Shown here: piece by piece, positions 17,114 through 29,364 of the stretch
Layout of the letters: each line of letters starts with the position of its first letter
How positions within the stretch are numbered: the first letter of the stretch is position 1
Assembly: GCA_014859105.1 (NCBI GenBank)
Contig: JACUUX010000001.1
Coordinates: 1 to 64,000 of the forward strand
Direction: 5' to 3'
DNA from: Nitrospirota bacterium
GTDB taxonomy: Bacteria > Nitrospirota > Thermodesulfovibrionia > Thermodesulfovibrionales > SM23-35
Length of the DNA: 64,000 bases
Made by a program: the position numbers and the translations under genes
Notes under the pieces: model-generated
What the model saw: only the letters and a program-made list of their open reading frames with translations
Database searches by the model: none
Told to the model about the DNA's origin: nothing

Positions 17114-17871
17114 AAAATAAGAATATTTTTGAAATACGGGATTTCAACATTTACTATGTTGATTTTAAAGCCGTCTCAAATATAACTCTCGATATAGAAG
17201 CTTACAGGATTACTGCAATCATAGGGCCTTCAGGATGCGGGAAGTCAACACTCCTCAGGTCATTGAACAGAATGAACGACCTCATTACAACTTCCCGGGT
17301 TGAGGGAAAGGTCTTTTTCAAGGGAATAGATATCTACCACAGGGATACAGATGTCATCGAATTAAGAAAAAGAGTTGGCATGGTTTTTCAGAAGCCAAAT
17401 CCTTTCCCGAGTTCTGTTTATGAAAATGTAGCATATGGACCAAGGATCAGGGGAATAAATAAGAAGAGCCTGCTGGATGAGATTGTGGAGAATGCCCTTA
17501 TAAGGGCTGATTTATGGAAAGAGGTTAAAGATAAAGTGCATGAATCGGGAATGAGCCTGTCAGGAGGACAGATGCAGAGACTCTGTATTGCAAGGTCACT
17601 GGCGCAGGAACCTGAAGTACTCCTTTTTGATGAACCTACCTCGGCTTTAGACCCGATATCAACAGCGAATATAGAAAACCTGCTCCAGGAACTTCAAAAA
17701 ACTATTACCATAGTGATTGTGACGCATAACATGCAGCAGGCGGCGAGGATATCAAACTACACTGCTTTTATGTATCTCGGTGAATTGATTGAATTCGGAG
17801 ACACTGATACAATATTTGTTAATCCTCATCATAAGCTTACCGAGGAATACATTACAGGAAGGTTCGGATAG
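17107..17871 (+). CDS. pstB: Phosphate ABC transporter ATPase PstB
   Basis: A 254-residue ATPase. Walker [10 protein letters not shown] lies at 40-48, the Q-loop is in [10 protein letters not shown], the signature is LSGGQMQRL, Walker B is [13 protein letters not shown] and the switch histidine is in VTHNMQQAA. The start is GTG at 17107, overlapping pstA. The stop TAG shares a base with the phoU GTG. Confidence 0.96.
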   Translation: MVENKNIFEIRDFNIYYVDFKAVSNITLDIEAYRITAIIGPSGCGKSTLLRSLNRMNDLITTSRVEGKVFFKGIDIYHRDTDVIELRKRVGMVFQKPNPFPSSVYENVAYGPRIRGINKKSLLDEIVENALIRADLWKEVKDKVHESGMSLSGGQMQRLCIARSLAQEPEVLLFDEPTSALDPISTANIENLLQELQKTITIVIVTHNMQQAARISNYTAFMYLGELIEFGDTDTIFVNPHHKLTEEYITGRFG

Positions 17872-18527
17872 TGGCTATTTTTGATGATGAATTAATTGCA
17901 TTGAGAGAAAGAATTTTAAAACTGGGTTGCATGGTCGAGAATGCCATACGTGATTCTGTGAGATCTCTTGTAGAAAGGGACAGTGAACTTGCCGGGGAAG
18001 TAATTAAGAGAGACCATTTAATTAATGCTCTTGAAGTGGGAATAGACGAAGAATGTGTAAGATTGATTGCCCTGAGGCAGCCAATGGCAAGAGACCTCAG
18101 GCTGATAACTACAGCCATGAAAATAACCACAGACCTCGAAAGGATGGGAGACCTCGCCGTGAATATCGCAGAAAGGGCAATAGAGCTGAATGAAGAACCT
18201 CAATTGAAGCCTTTTGTCAACATACCAAAAATGGCCGAGATTTCACAGAAAATGGTAAGAGATGCACTTGATGCTTTTGTAAAAGGATGTTCTGTTTTGC
18301 CATATGAGGTAATTAAAAGGGATGATGAGGTAGATGATCTTACAGTTAAAAATTTCGAAGAGCTATTGGCACTCATGATTCAGAACCCCGGGATCATCCC
18401 TCTGGCGGTAAAAAGGACATATGTTGCCAAATACCTTGAAAGAATCGCTGACCACGCTACTAATATCGCCGAGATGATCATTTATATGTGCAAAGGTAAA
18501 ATGATAAGGCATATGGAGATTCCTTGA
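17871..18527 (+). CDS. phoU: Phosphate signalling protein PhoU, first copy
   Basis: A 218-residue protein of two three-helix PhoU repeats. The repeated motif pair includes DLRLITTAMKITTDLERMGD and, in the second half, KYLERIADHATNIAEM. PhoU links PstB and PhoR to keep the regulon off in high phosphate. The GTG start is fused to the pstB stop. A second copy follows 30 bases later. Confidence 0.95.
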   Translation: MAIFDDELIALRERILKLGCMVENAIRDSVRSLVERDSELAGEVIKRDHLINALEVGIDEECVRLIALRQPMARDLRLITTAMKITTDLERMGDLAVNIAERAIELNEEPQLKPFVNIPKMAEISQKMVRDALDAFVKGCSVLPYEVIKRDDEVDDLTVKNFEELLALMIQNPGIIPLAVKRTYVAKYLERIADHATNIAEMIIYMCKGKMIRHMEIP

Positions 18528-18557
18528 ATTTGTTTAGATTAAAGGTAATTCTGGATA

Positions 18558-19223
18558 ATGGCAATTTTTGATGATGAATTAATAGCATTAAAGGAAAAAG
18601 TTTTAAAACTTGGTTCGATGGTTGAAACTTCCATACATGATTCTGTCCGTACACTTGTTGAAAGAGACAGCGGCCTTGCTGAAAAAGTTATTAAGAAAGA
18701 CCACCTGCTTAATGCCCTTGAGGTGGAGATTGACGAAGAATGTATCAGACTTATCGCCTTAAGACAGCCAAAGGCAGGAGACCTCAGATTTATTATAACA
18801 GCCATGAAGATAACCACAGACCTCGAAAGGATTGGAGACCTTGCTGTAAATATTGCTGAAAGGGCAATTGAACTGAATAGAGAGCCGCAGCTAAAACCTT
18901 ACATAGATATACCGAGGATGGCCGAGATTGCTGAAAGTATGGTAAGAGATTCACTCGACGCTTTTGTGAAAGGATGTACAAGATTGCCCTATGAAGTTAT
19001 GAAGAAAGAAGAAGAGGTGGATAATTTGACTGTCCAGGTCTTTAACGAGCTACTCTTTTACATGATTCAGGATCCAAGTACAGCCTCAAGGGCTACGAGA
19101 ATCAGTTACATCGCGAAATACCTTGAAAGAATCGCTGACCATGCTACTAATATCGCCGAGATGGTTTTTTATTTATGTACAGGTAAGATTATAAGACACA
19201 CTGTTTTTCCTGAAACAGTATAA
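18558..19223 (+). CDS. phoU: Phosphate signalling protein PhoU, tandem second copy
   Basis: A 221-residue paralogue that matches the first PhoU over its whole length (shared MAIFDDELIAL, ALEV-IDEEC-RLIALRQP, KYLERIADHATNIAEM). DNA similarity is visible, so the pair arose by tandem duplication. Both keep the metal-binding acidic motifs and look functional. The copies may divide signalling between PstB and PhoR, or one may respond to PiT; this is inference. Confidence 0.94.
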   Translation: MAIFDDELIALKEKVLKLGSMVETSIHDSVRTLVERDSGLAEKVIKKDHLLNALEVEIDEECIRLIALRQPKAGDLRFIITAMKITTDLERIGDLAVNIAERAIELNREPQLKPYIDIPRMAEIAESMVRDSLDAFVKGCTRLPYEVMKKEEEVDNLTVQVFNELLFYMIQDPSTASRATRISYIAKYLERIADHATNIAEMVFYLCTGKIIRHTVFPETV

Positions 19224-19273
19224 CTCTCCTGAAAATACTTCCCTTTTAAAAATCAAGCAAATTTACTTTTTTC

Positions 19274-19302
19274 TTGACAAAATAGCTGTATTTGAGCTAA
19301 AA
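19274..19302 (+). promoter_or_regulatory. Candidate sigma-70 promoter of the MltD-like gene
   Basis: TTGACA (19274-19279), a 17-base spacer and CTAAAA (19297-19302). The ATG at 19314 is 11 bases after the -10, so the mRNA would have almost no leader. No Shine-Dalgarno sequence is visible. Confidence 0.5.
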
Positions 19303-19313
19303 AGTTGGCTGAT

Positions 19314-20504
19314 ATGTTTAGATATGTGTTTCTTATTGTACAATTTGTTGTTTTTTTTCTGGTTTCGCCCGTTTATGCTTCAGATACCGATCAACCAACA
19401 TTTACCGAATTAACAGTAAAATCTTCTTTATCAGATACTGAATTTGATACTTCAGGTATATTATTCGATTACAACTATAATGAACTGGCAGTGAAGGCTG
19501 TACAAAAACAAGTTACACTTTTTAGTGAAAGAATAAGGGAGAGGTTTTCTATCTGGCTAAGCAGGTCGGGTAAATATATTGAAATGATGAAAAATATATT
19601 AAAAGAAAACAATATCCCGGAGGAGATAGTATTTTTACCTCTGATTGAGAGTGGATTTAATCCAAATGCCTACTCCAGGGCTAAGGCTGTAGGATACTGG
19701 CAGTTTATTGCATCTACTGCCAGGAGGTACGGCCTTGAGATAAACTGGTGGAGAGATGAGAGAAGGGACCCTGAAAAGTCCACAGAGGCAGCAGCGAATT
19801 ATCTCAGCGATCTTTACAAAATGTTCGGCTGCTGGAACCTTGCCATGGCCGCATATAATGCCGGGGAAGGAAGGATATTGAAGGCCATGAACAAGACAGG
19901 AACAGATGACTACTGGGCCCTCCTGAATACAAATTATATTAAAAATGAAACTAAAGACTATGTCCCGAAATTCATTGCAGCGAGCTTGATTGCAAACAGT
20001 CCGCAGGATTTTGGGTTTGAAGACCTCGAGTTTTATCCTCCGCTTGAATATGACACTGTAATGATAAGTTCACCTGTTGATCTTGATATTATTGCAAAAT
20101 GTGCAGAAACATCCATAGATGTAATAAGAGAGTTAAACCCCGAACTTAAAAGATGGTGTACACCTCCCGATGTACCTGAATATACAGTCAGAATACCTGC
20201 AGGTAAGAATGAGCTTTTTCTTGAGAATCTCGAAAGTGTCCCGGAGGAGGAACGCTTTTCAATAGATATTTATAAAGTCAAAAAAGGAGACACATTTACA
20301 AAAATTTCGAAAAAGACAGGTGTACCTGTAAAGGTTATCCTCGACTTGAATGCATGGGAAAAGGTGACACTCCTTAAAATCGGCATGAAGATTTACCTCC
20401 CGCCGAAAGGTAAGTACAAGTTAGAAAAGGATGATAAGGGAGCAGTAAAAAAGGCGACATATAAATATCAAAATACAAAACCGAAGCCCAAGAAAAAAAT
20501 TTAG
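19314..20504 (+). CDS. Membrane-bound lytic transglycosylase with LysM domain (MltD-like)
   Basis: A 396-residue exported protein with a signal peptide over about residues 1-22. A goose-lysozyme-like SLT domain (about 95-235) has the catalytic glutamate in FLPLIESGFNP and the supporting GYWQFIASTARRYGL and AMAAYNAGEGRI. A LysM repeat near the C terminus begins YKVKKGDTFTKISKKTGV. It cleaves peptidoglycan glycan strands with 1,6-anhydro formation. The frame extends nine bases further to a TTG at 19305, but the promoter spacing and signal peptide favour the ATG. Convergent with the TPR gene (4-base overlap). Confidence 0.9.
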   Translation: MFRYVFLIVQFVVFFLVSPVYASDTDQPTFTELTVKSSLSDTEFDTSGILFDYNYNELAVKAVQKQVTLFSERIRERFSIWLSRSGKYIEMMKNILKENNIPEEIVFLPLIESGFNPNAYSRAKAVGYWQFIASTARRYGLEINWWRDERRDPEKSTEAAANYLSDLYKMFGCWNLAMAAYNAGEGRILKAMNKTGTDDYWALLNTNYIKNETKDYVPKFIAASLIANSPQDFGFEDLEFYPPLEYDTVMISSPVDLDIIAKCAETSIDVIRELNPELKRWCTPPDVPEYTVRIPAGKNELFLENLESVPEEERFSIDIYKVKKGDTFTKISKKTGVPVKVILDLNAWEKVTLLKIGMKIYLPPKGKYKLEKDDKGAVKKATYKYQNTKPKPKKKI

Positions 20505-21199
20505 CTTTCTTTATTCTCTGATAATTTTGCATTCGCCTCATCAAAAAATGGTGAGGCAGGAAATCTGGTGGTGAGTTCTTTATATTTTTTCTTTGCCTCA
20601 TCCGGTTTACCTGCTTTTTCGAGTAGCCTGCCGTATTCCATAAGTGCGAAATCCTTATAAATATCACCTTCGAGGTTAAAAAGTGCGTCGAGTGTCTTCA
20701 TAGCTTCTTCCGCATTACCTTTCTTTATGTGAACCATCGCCATCTTCTGATATGCAAGTGGTAAAAGCCTCTCTTCTTTTGCATACCTCCTTGTAAAATC
20801 TTTAAGTGTCCCGAGAGCATCATCATGGCTGCCGAGTTCATAATAGCAGGCTGCTATATAAAAAAGTGATATGGGCGATTTTTTAGTATCATAAGCTTTT
20901 TTAAACTTATCCAGAGCTTCTCTGTACTGTTCCTGTCTATCTTCATATTTTTTATCATCGATATTGTAGAATATCTTGTATGCCTCGTACTCAAATATCT
21001 TTGCCTTTTTCTGTAAGTTATACGAATATAAAAGAAAGCCGGAAATGGCAACAAGTACAACAAGAATACCGGCAACATACATCAATACCGTTTTCTGTCT
21101 TTGTCTTATTGTGTCCTTGAGAGTGGTTAATTTTTCTCTTACATCTTCTTCTGTGGCTATATCCTTCTTCGTGACTTTCTTTTTAATAGCCTTCGGCAT
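20501..21199 (-). CDS. Membrane-anchored tetratricopeptide protein (YfgM-like)
   Basis: A 232-residue protein with a basic cytoplasmic N terminus (1-38), one membrane helix (about 39-61) and a periplasmic run of TPR units, for example FYIAACYYELGSHDDALGTL and EYGRLLEKAGKPDEAKKKY. The layout is that of YfgM/TPR_21 proteins, which work with periplasmic chaperones near the Sec translocon. The stop codon of the upstream PHP gene and its start are adjacent (21199). Confidence 0.75.
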   Translation of the reverse strand: MPKAIKKKVTKKDIATEEDVREKLTTLKDTIRQRQKTVLMYVAGILVVLVAISGFLLYSYNLQKKAKIFEYEAYKIFYNIDDKKYEDRQEQYREALDKFKKAYDTKKSPISLFYIAACYYELGSHDDALGTLKDFTRRYAKEERLLPLAYQKMAMVHIKKGNAEEAMKTLDALFNLEGDIYKDFALMEYGRLLEKAGKPDEAKKKYKELTTRFPASPFFDEANAKLSENKES

Positions 21200-21855
21200 T
21201 ATTCCCTCGTAAGAGATTTCTCAACAATTGCCTTAGAATTTTCAAAAACTGAAGCAATGCGGTTTTTTTCTATTCCTGAAGCGAGAAGTATATTTATCGC
21301 AAAGTCTTTTGTTATCAAATCTGACGGGCTATGGGCGTCGGTGTTTATGCAAAGTGGAACGCCAAATCTTATAGCCTCTTTTGCAACATATCCATTCGAT
21401 AGAGAATGCCCCTTACGTGATGTTATTTCAAGGGTAACACCTTTTTCCTTGGCAAGAAGGAGGTCTTCTTCAGATATAAGGCCCGGATGAGCCAGAATAT
21501 CTGCAAAAGCTTCAATGGCAGCCCTGTTGGTGCCTGCTGCAACAGGTTCCACAATGGTCTCTCCATGGACAACCACTATTTTTGCACCGAGATTTCGGGC
21601 TTCTTTTACGATCTCCGGAATAATACCGGGTGGTACATGTGTAATCTCGGCACCCGGAATGGCTTCTATTGAAATAAATTCTTTTATCTTTTTAAGTGCA
21701 CGGACTATCTTAGGAACTACATAATCGATATTCGATGAATCAACATGGTCTGTGATGGCAATAGCCTTATATCCAATAAACTCAGCCCTTCTGATTAACT
21801 CTGAAGGTATCAATTCCCCATCACTTAAAAAGCTGTGTGTATGTAAATCAATCAT
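21199..21855 (-). CDS. PHP-domain phosphoesterase
   Basis: A 218-residue PHP hydrolase with the metal-binding set DLHTHS, ITDHVD, VVHGE, LAHPG and NTDAHS in the right order. PHP proteins of this size act as histidinol-phosphatase-like or nucleotide phosphoesterases. The substrate is unknown. One-base overlap with the TPR gene suggests a two-gene unit. Confidence 0.85.
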   Translation of the reverse strand: MIDLHTHSFLSDGELIPSELIRRAEFIGYKAIAITDHVDSSNIDYVVPKIVRALKKIKEFISIEAIPGAEITHVPPGIIPEIVKEARNLGAKIVVVHGETIVEPVAAGTNRAAIEAFADILAHPGLISEEDLLLAKEKGVTLEITSRKGHSLSNGYVAKEAIRFGVPLCINTDAHSPSDLITKDFAINILLASGIEKNRIASVFENSKAIVEKSLTRE

Positions 21856-21918
21856 TATTTTCTCCGTTGTTACAAAAGAAATATAACTATTCTATCAAAA
21901 TTTTTTTTAAATAACCAT

Positions 21919-22779
21919 TTATAATTTCTTCAAAACAACAACACTCCACTCTTCATCAAAATAGCGGGTATACTCTTTTAAACCATATTGAGTAAAAGAA
22001 GGGATAACCATTTCGCTTTGCTGGATATTCATTCCCCCCGCAATAAGCCAGCCTTGAGGAATTAATTGCCTGACCAAGGAAGATGATATTTCTAAAAGAA
22101 GGGAGCCATAAAGATTGGCAAGTATTATATTAAACTGACCCCTTACATCTGTTATAGAGCAATGGAAAATATGGATAGCCCCTGTTAAGTCATTTAGTAT
22201 TATATTTTCTTGAGCTTCTTTTATAGATTCATCGTTTATATCCACAGCTGTGATATCCTTAGCTCCTAATTTCCCTGCTGCAATTGACAGAATGCCTGTC
22301 CCCATCCCGGCATCCAGAATCTTTCCTGTATAACACTCTCCGGAATTACTTTTTAAAATGCTTTTCAAACCTTCGAGGCAATAAATGGTGCAGGGATGGC
22401 TTCCTGTTCCAAAAGCCCTTCCCCTTTGAATGAAGATCGAGATGCCGAAAGGAGGGACGTGAGGAGTAGGGTGCGGCACAATTATGAAATCATCAGTTAA
22501 AGATAAACTTGCATGATTTACTGAAGGAACTTCATACTCAACATTGAAACTTCTTGCCTGAATGCGTAAAATTTTTTGAAGTTTTTTGAGAAGATCGTGA
22601 GGGTAAAGGGAAAACACATAGGCTTTTAACGAAAAGCCTTGCTCGTCTTTCTTTACCGTAAGCCCATTAACGTAGAACCATAAAAAGTTATAAGTAGACT
22701 CCAGAAGAGCCAGTGGCATGTTTATAATTATTTCATACCATTGCAATCCCTGAATATTCTCATCTGCATAAATCTTCAT
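21919..22779 (-). CDS. prmA: Ribosomal protein L11 methyltransferase-like protein
   Basis: A 286-residue SAM-dependent methyltransferase. Residues about 120-285 show the PrmA features: ISIFIQRGRAFGTGSHPCT, the SAM loop ILDAGMGTGILSIAA, AVDINDESIKEA, and NIILANLYGSLLLE at the catalytic position. The N-terminal domain is divergent from classic PrmA, so another protein substrate is possible. Its ATG overlaps the end of the interrupted DUF433 gene. Confidence 0.8.
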   Translation of the reverse strand: MKIYADENIQGLQWYEIIINMPLALLESTYNFLWFYVNGLTVKKDEQGFSLKAYVFSLYPHDLLKKLQKILRIQARSFNVEYEVPSVNHASLSLTDDFIIVPHPTPHVPPFGISIFIQRGRAFGTGSHPCTIYCLEGLKSILKSNSGECYTGKILDAGMGTGILSIAAGKLGAKDITAVDINDESIKEAQENIILNDLTGAIHIFHCSITDVRGQFNIILANLYGSLLLEISSSLVRQLIPQGWLIAGGMNIQQSEMVIPSFTQYGLKEYTRYFDEEWSVVVLKKL

Positions 22780-23087
22780 CCAGGTTTTGCTTTTAGCTCA
22801 GATGGATACTGTTTCTTAAGCTGAGTTAGGAACGATTGGTCGTCCCGATATTTTTTATCAAACATGTTCTTATTTTAATAGTAATAGGATAGTGCGTCAT
22901 GAATTTGCTCAAGTTTCAGATGAAGATATTCATCAATAATCTTATCAGCACTCTGTCCTATAAGTTCATATTTAATAGCGATATCCATTACCTTTATCCG
23001 CGTACCTTTTATAACAGGCTGCCCTACTGAAATCTTTGGGTCTATGGATATATACGGATGTTTCGTCTTCTTTTCTGTAACTGGCAT
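22776..23087 (-). pseudogene. DUF433 antitoxin-like gene interrupted by an in-frame TAA
   Basis: The first 70 codons encode a DUF433 domain (PYISIDPKISVGQPVIKGTRI, then LTL-type helix and IHDALSYYY). A TAA at 22875-22877 follows. The same frame continues NKNMFDKKYRDDQSF, then LTQLKKQYPSELKAKPG, which is the usual acidic/basic tail of this family, to a TGA at 22776-22778. The intact gene would be 103 residues. DUF433 proteins pair with PIN-like DUF5615 toxins, but none is adjacent here. Confidence 0.7.
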
Positions 23088-23266
23088 AATAAATACTCCT
23101 TCAAGTCTTTATTTTACCTGAATACTTCCCTGAAATAATCCGCCCTCAATTATCTTATAACAATAATGTATTCATATGCTGTTAAGCGAAGATTGAAGAC
23201 CAGAGCCTGTTTAAATTCTTAATCGGTTTCATCGTCTTCCCTGTACAATCTTTATTTCATTAGGAG

Positions 23267-24021
23267 TTAGGTTATACTTATTCTCCTGTCTTCTGCAATA
23301 CGGATAAAGATAATCCTGTCGAGGAGTTTCTGAACAACATCGTTTAAAAGCTTCACATCAAATTCAGGATTCCTTTTGTGAACATCCTTTGCAAGTTCTG
23401 TTCTCCATAAAGTCAAATCTTCAAGGAAAGATTTATCCGGAGGTATACGTAATCTTTTGCTTTTTTTTTATCTCTGCGCAGAAGAGATTCTAAAGAACCC
23501 TGTTCGCCCTTTTCTCTGGATAATTCCCGGAGCTTTTCGATATTATGGAGATAATCGGAATATTTAAAATCAAAAATTAGACCTTCATTTGGGAATCTTG
23601 GGTTTGGTTTTAATGAAGCATCATATAACTTGAATCCTTCAAAGTCTGTAAGTACAACAAAATAAACTTCTTTTGTAGACCATGCATAACTTTTTGCCTG
23701 TAAAATATGGTTAATGTAATCAAGGGATTCAGAAGGGGTCTTTGCTTCTACAAAAAACTTCGTAACGCCATTTATGCGGAAATTATAATCCGGTCTCTTC
23801 GTTGTTTCTGGGTAAAGTTCAACTATAACATCTCTTTCATGCGGTGGTTTTTGGGCTTTGTTTTCAATATCCCAGCCGAGGGCTGTGAAAAAAGGATTGA
23901 TAAAATCAACTCTTACCTGTGCCTCGGGATAGCCCTTTGAGAGATAGTGGGTTTTGTCTTTTTCAAATTTTGAGACTAAAGACTGGAGTTTCTCTCTGAA
24001 TGAATCGATATCAGACATCAA
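23267..24021 (-). pseudogene. Truncated, frameshifted type IIG-like restriction enzyme N-terminal part
   Basis: The first 185 codons encode an HsdR_N-like nuclease domain: AQVRVDFINPFFTALGWD, KRPDYNFRINGVTKFFVEAK and SYAWSTKEVYFVVLTDF, with a D...E-x-K active site. At a run of nine T (23461-23469 on the plus strand) the frame is lost. The next frame continues PPDKSFLEDLTLWRTELAKD and LLDRIIFIRIAEDRR, the normal continuation in these combined restriction-methylation enzymes, then stops at 23267. The methyltransferase and specificity domains are missing. Confidence 0.78.
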
Positions 24022-24036
24022 ACAAATTATATCACA

Positions 24037-24759
24037 TCACATCATACTTGCCCTTGCGAGGGTGAGGACAACCACTTCTTTTGCCCCGGCTTTCAGAAGC
24101 TGTTTTGAACATTCTGTAACTGTTGCTCCTGTTGTCATCACATCGTCAACGAGAAACAGTCTAAGACCTTCGACATTTCCTTTTACCACAAAAGCATTTT
24201 TAAGATTTAACAGTCTCTCTTTTGCAGATAGACCTGTCTGCGGAGGGGTTTCCCTTACTTTTAAAAGTGTGTCCATTAAAAGCGGAATTCTTATGTTTTT
24301 TGAAATAACCCTTGCTATCAGCAATGACTGATTAAAACCCCTTTCTCTCAATCTTCTTATACTCAGGGGCACCGGTACTAAGCCATCCATCTCGGGAAGA
24401 TCAAAGTTCAATAATAACCTGCCGAGAGGTTTTAAAAGTCTTTTAACATTGTAAAATTTAAGCTGATTTATTGCCTCTGCTAACACCCCATCATAAAGTC
24501 CATAACTGATGACCATGGAAAAGGGAGGCGGGTTTTTAATACACTGACCACAGACTCTAGAGTATTCTGAAGAAAACGGCAAATTACATATTTCACATGA
24601 AGGCCCTTTGTATATATCAATCTTTGACCAGCATGAAGAGCAGATTGGTGAATAAATAAACCCGTCGGTCAGATTTCCACATAACGGACATTTTGAAGGG
24701 TATAGAATATTTAAGAATCTCGATATCAGGACATTTCGATAACTAAGGGTGTTCCACAT
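24037..24759 (-). CDS. comF: ComF-family phosphoribosyltransferase-like protein
   Basis: A 240-residue protein. An N-terminal zinc ribbon (CPLCG...CSSCW, CEIC...CGQC) precedes a type I phosphoribosyltransferase domain with the PRPP loop LFLVDDVMTTGATVTEC. ComF is needed for DNA uptake in naturally competent bacteria, but its biochemical activity is unproven. Its start overlaps the PilZ gene by 34 bases. Confidence 0.88.
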   Translation of the reverse strand: MWNTLSYRNVLISRFLNILYPSKCPLCGNLTDGFIYSPICSSCWSKIDIYKGPSCEICNLPFSSEYSRVCGQCIKNPPPFSMVISYGLYDGVLAEAINQLKFYNVKRLLKPLGRLLLNFDLPEMDGLVPVPLSIRRLRERGFNQSLLIARVISKNIRIPLLMDTLLKVRETPPQTGLSAKERLLNLKNAFVVKGNVEGLRLFLVDDVMTTGATVTECSKQLLKAGAKEVVVLTLARASMM

Positions 24760-25204
24760 TTACCACATTTAGGTTTCCTGTAAAATTTATTAATCAAGAC
24801 CTTATTTTTTATCCCACATTTTTGGCAGAAGACTATTTTAAATTTCTCTGCAGCAGGTTTTTCTTCTATTTTAGTTATTTTTTCTCCTGTAAAGGATTTC
24901 ACGAAATTTAAATATGTTTTATCTTTTTCTATCAGCTCAATACCCATACCATTCTTAATTGTCGATACAGGTCTCCTGATAGTTCTTTTCACAACGCCTT
25001 TTAGACGTGAGACCTTGCTGTCCGGCATTATTAGTTCGATGTCAATTATGGTATCTGGTGCAAAACCGCGATTTGTCCGTATAAAAAGACCGCTTTCAGA
25101 AAGATTGCTTAGTATACCCCTGTAACTCAATCCGCCTGCACCGAATGTAGCTTCCAATCTTTTGGCAAACCTATTATGCCTTTGATGCCCTCTTTCTCTT
25201 CCCA

Positions 25205-25205
<1 letters not shown>
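24726..25205 (-). CDS. PilZ-domain protein with C-terminal zinc ribbon
   Basis: A 159-residue protein. Residues about 5-100 fit a PilZ beta-barrel, with RLEATFGAGGLSYRGILSNLSESGLFIR resembling the RxxxR...(D/N)xSxxG c-di-GMP pattern in degenerate form. The C-terminal 35 residues hold CQKCG and CGKCG, a rubredoxin-like zinc ribbon. It lies directly downstream of purA (one shared base). Confidence 0.75.
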
Positions 25206-28083
<2,878 letters not shown>

Positions 28084-29232
28084 CTATCCTCCCTGAGCCA
28101 TTAAGAGTTCCTGAGCAACAGCCACTCCTGTACCGAATTTTAACGGATACCCCATTCCTTTCAGTACCATCTCAATTCCTGCAATCGCTGTTATAATATC
28201 GAATCTGTCCGAATATCCCAAATGTGCAATCCTGAAAACCTTACCTCTGGCCCTGTCCTGACCTCCGGCTGCAGTAATACCGTATTTTTCACGAAGGTTT
28301 TTATATACCGCCTGACCGTCTAATCCCGGGGGAGACATTATAGCAGTCACAGCATTTGAGGGAGACTCCTGTGCGTAGAGTTCCAATCCGAGTGCCTTAA
28401 CCGCTTCTCTTGTTGCATTAGCAAGCGTTTCGTGTCTTTTGAATACATTCTCCAGCCCCTCAGCCCGGAGCATCTTCAGACTCTCATTAAGTCCGATGAT
28501 AAGTGTAACGGGTGATGTAAAATTCGTCTGATTTCTGGCTAAATTTTCCCTCTCCTTTTTGAAATTGAAATAAAACTTAGGCAGCTTAGAAGTCTCTGCC
28601 TTTGCCCATGCCTTTTCGCTCACGCTGACAAACGCTATGCCGGGTGGCAACATTAAGCCTTTTTGTGAACCTCCTACCATTATATCTATACCCCATTCAT
28701 CTGTTCTGAGGTCATGGGCAACGAGTGCGCTGATAGCATCGACAATAAAAAGGGTATCTTCGTATTTTTTTACAACAGAGGCAATGGCTTTTATATCGTG
28801 ATAAACACCGGTTGAAGTCTCTGATGCCTGAACAAAAACGCCCTTTATATCTTTGTTTTTCTTCAGACGATCTTCTACCTCTTCAGGCTTAACTGCATGC
28901 CCCCACTCTACAGTAATCTCTTCAACACCGAGGTTATAAGCCCGGCATATTTTTGTCCATCTCTCACCAAATTTCCCGCCATTTATTACAAGGACACTGT
29001 CTCCCTTATTGAAAAAATTATTGACAGCACCAACCATTCCACCGGTGCCTGTTGAGCATAATATAAGGACATCATTATTTGTTTGATATAACCATTTAAG
29101 CCCTTTCTTTGCTGAATCCAGTACGGGCAGGAAATCAGGTGCACGGTGATGTATTACAGGAGACGCCATAGCAAGAAGAACATTCGAAGGTACAGGCGTA
29201 GGCCCGGGTGCTAACAGGTAACGTTTCAACAT
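28084..29232 (-). CDS. Class V aminotransferase (serine/alanine-glyoxylate type)
   Basis: A 382-residue PLP enzyme of the alanine-glyoxylate/serine-pyruvate group. It has LLAPGPTPVPSNVL at the N terminus, STGTGGMVGAV, an aspartate in IVDAISALVAHD, and the PLP lysine in VGGSQKGLMLPPG. Directly ahead of serA, it probably works in serine/glycine metabolism, and may take the place of phosphoserine aminotransferase. That substitution is inference. Confidence 0.88.
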   Translation of the reverse strand: MLKRYLLAPGPTPVPSNVLLAMASPVIHHRAPDFLPVLDSAKKGLKWLYQTNNDVLILCSTGTGGMVGAVNNFFNKGDSVLVINGGKFGERWTKICRAYNLGVEEITVEWGHAVKPEEVEDRLKKNKDIKGVFVQASETSTGVYHDIKAIASVVKKYEDTLFIVDAISALVAHDLRTDEWGIDIMVGGSQKGLMLPPGIAFVSVSEKAWAKAETSKLPKFYFNFKKERENLARNQTNFTSPVTLIIGLNESLKMLRAEGLENVFKRHETLANATREAVKALGLELYAQESPSNAVTAIMSPPGLDGQAVYKNLREKYGITAAGGQDRARGKVFRIAHLGYSDRFDIITAIAGIEMVLKGMGYPLKFGTGVAVAQELLMAQGG

Positions 29233-29327
29233 TATATACCTCCTGAAAGATATCTTCCTTAAAGAAGTAAGAAATACCAGACTTTGGAAATTAGCATAAC
29301 AGGGGCTCTTTGGTCAAGGGCAGCTAC

Positions 29328-29357
29328 TTTACAATGTTTTAATCACCCGATTATAAT
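29328..29357 (+). promoter_or_regulatory. Candidate sigma-70 promoter of htrA
   Basis: TTTACA (29328-29333), an 18-base spacer and a perfect TATAAT (29352-29357), followed 7 bases later by the ATG at 29365. No Shine-Dalgarno sequence is present. A leaderless mRNA is expected. Confidence 0.6.
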
Positions 29358-29364
29358 TAAATTT

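Noticed and set aside
22875-22877. Selenocysteine or pyrrolysine explanation for the DUF433 stop
   Set aside because: The codon is TAA, not TGA or TAG, and no recoding element is seen.
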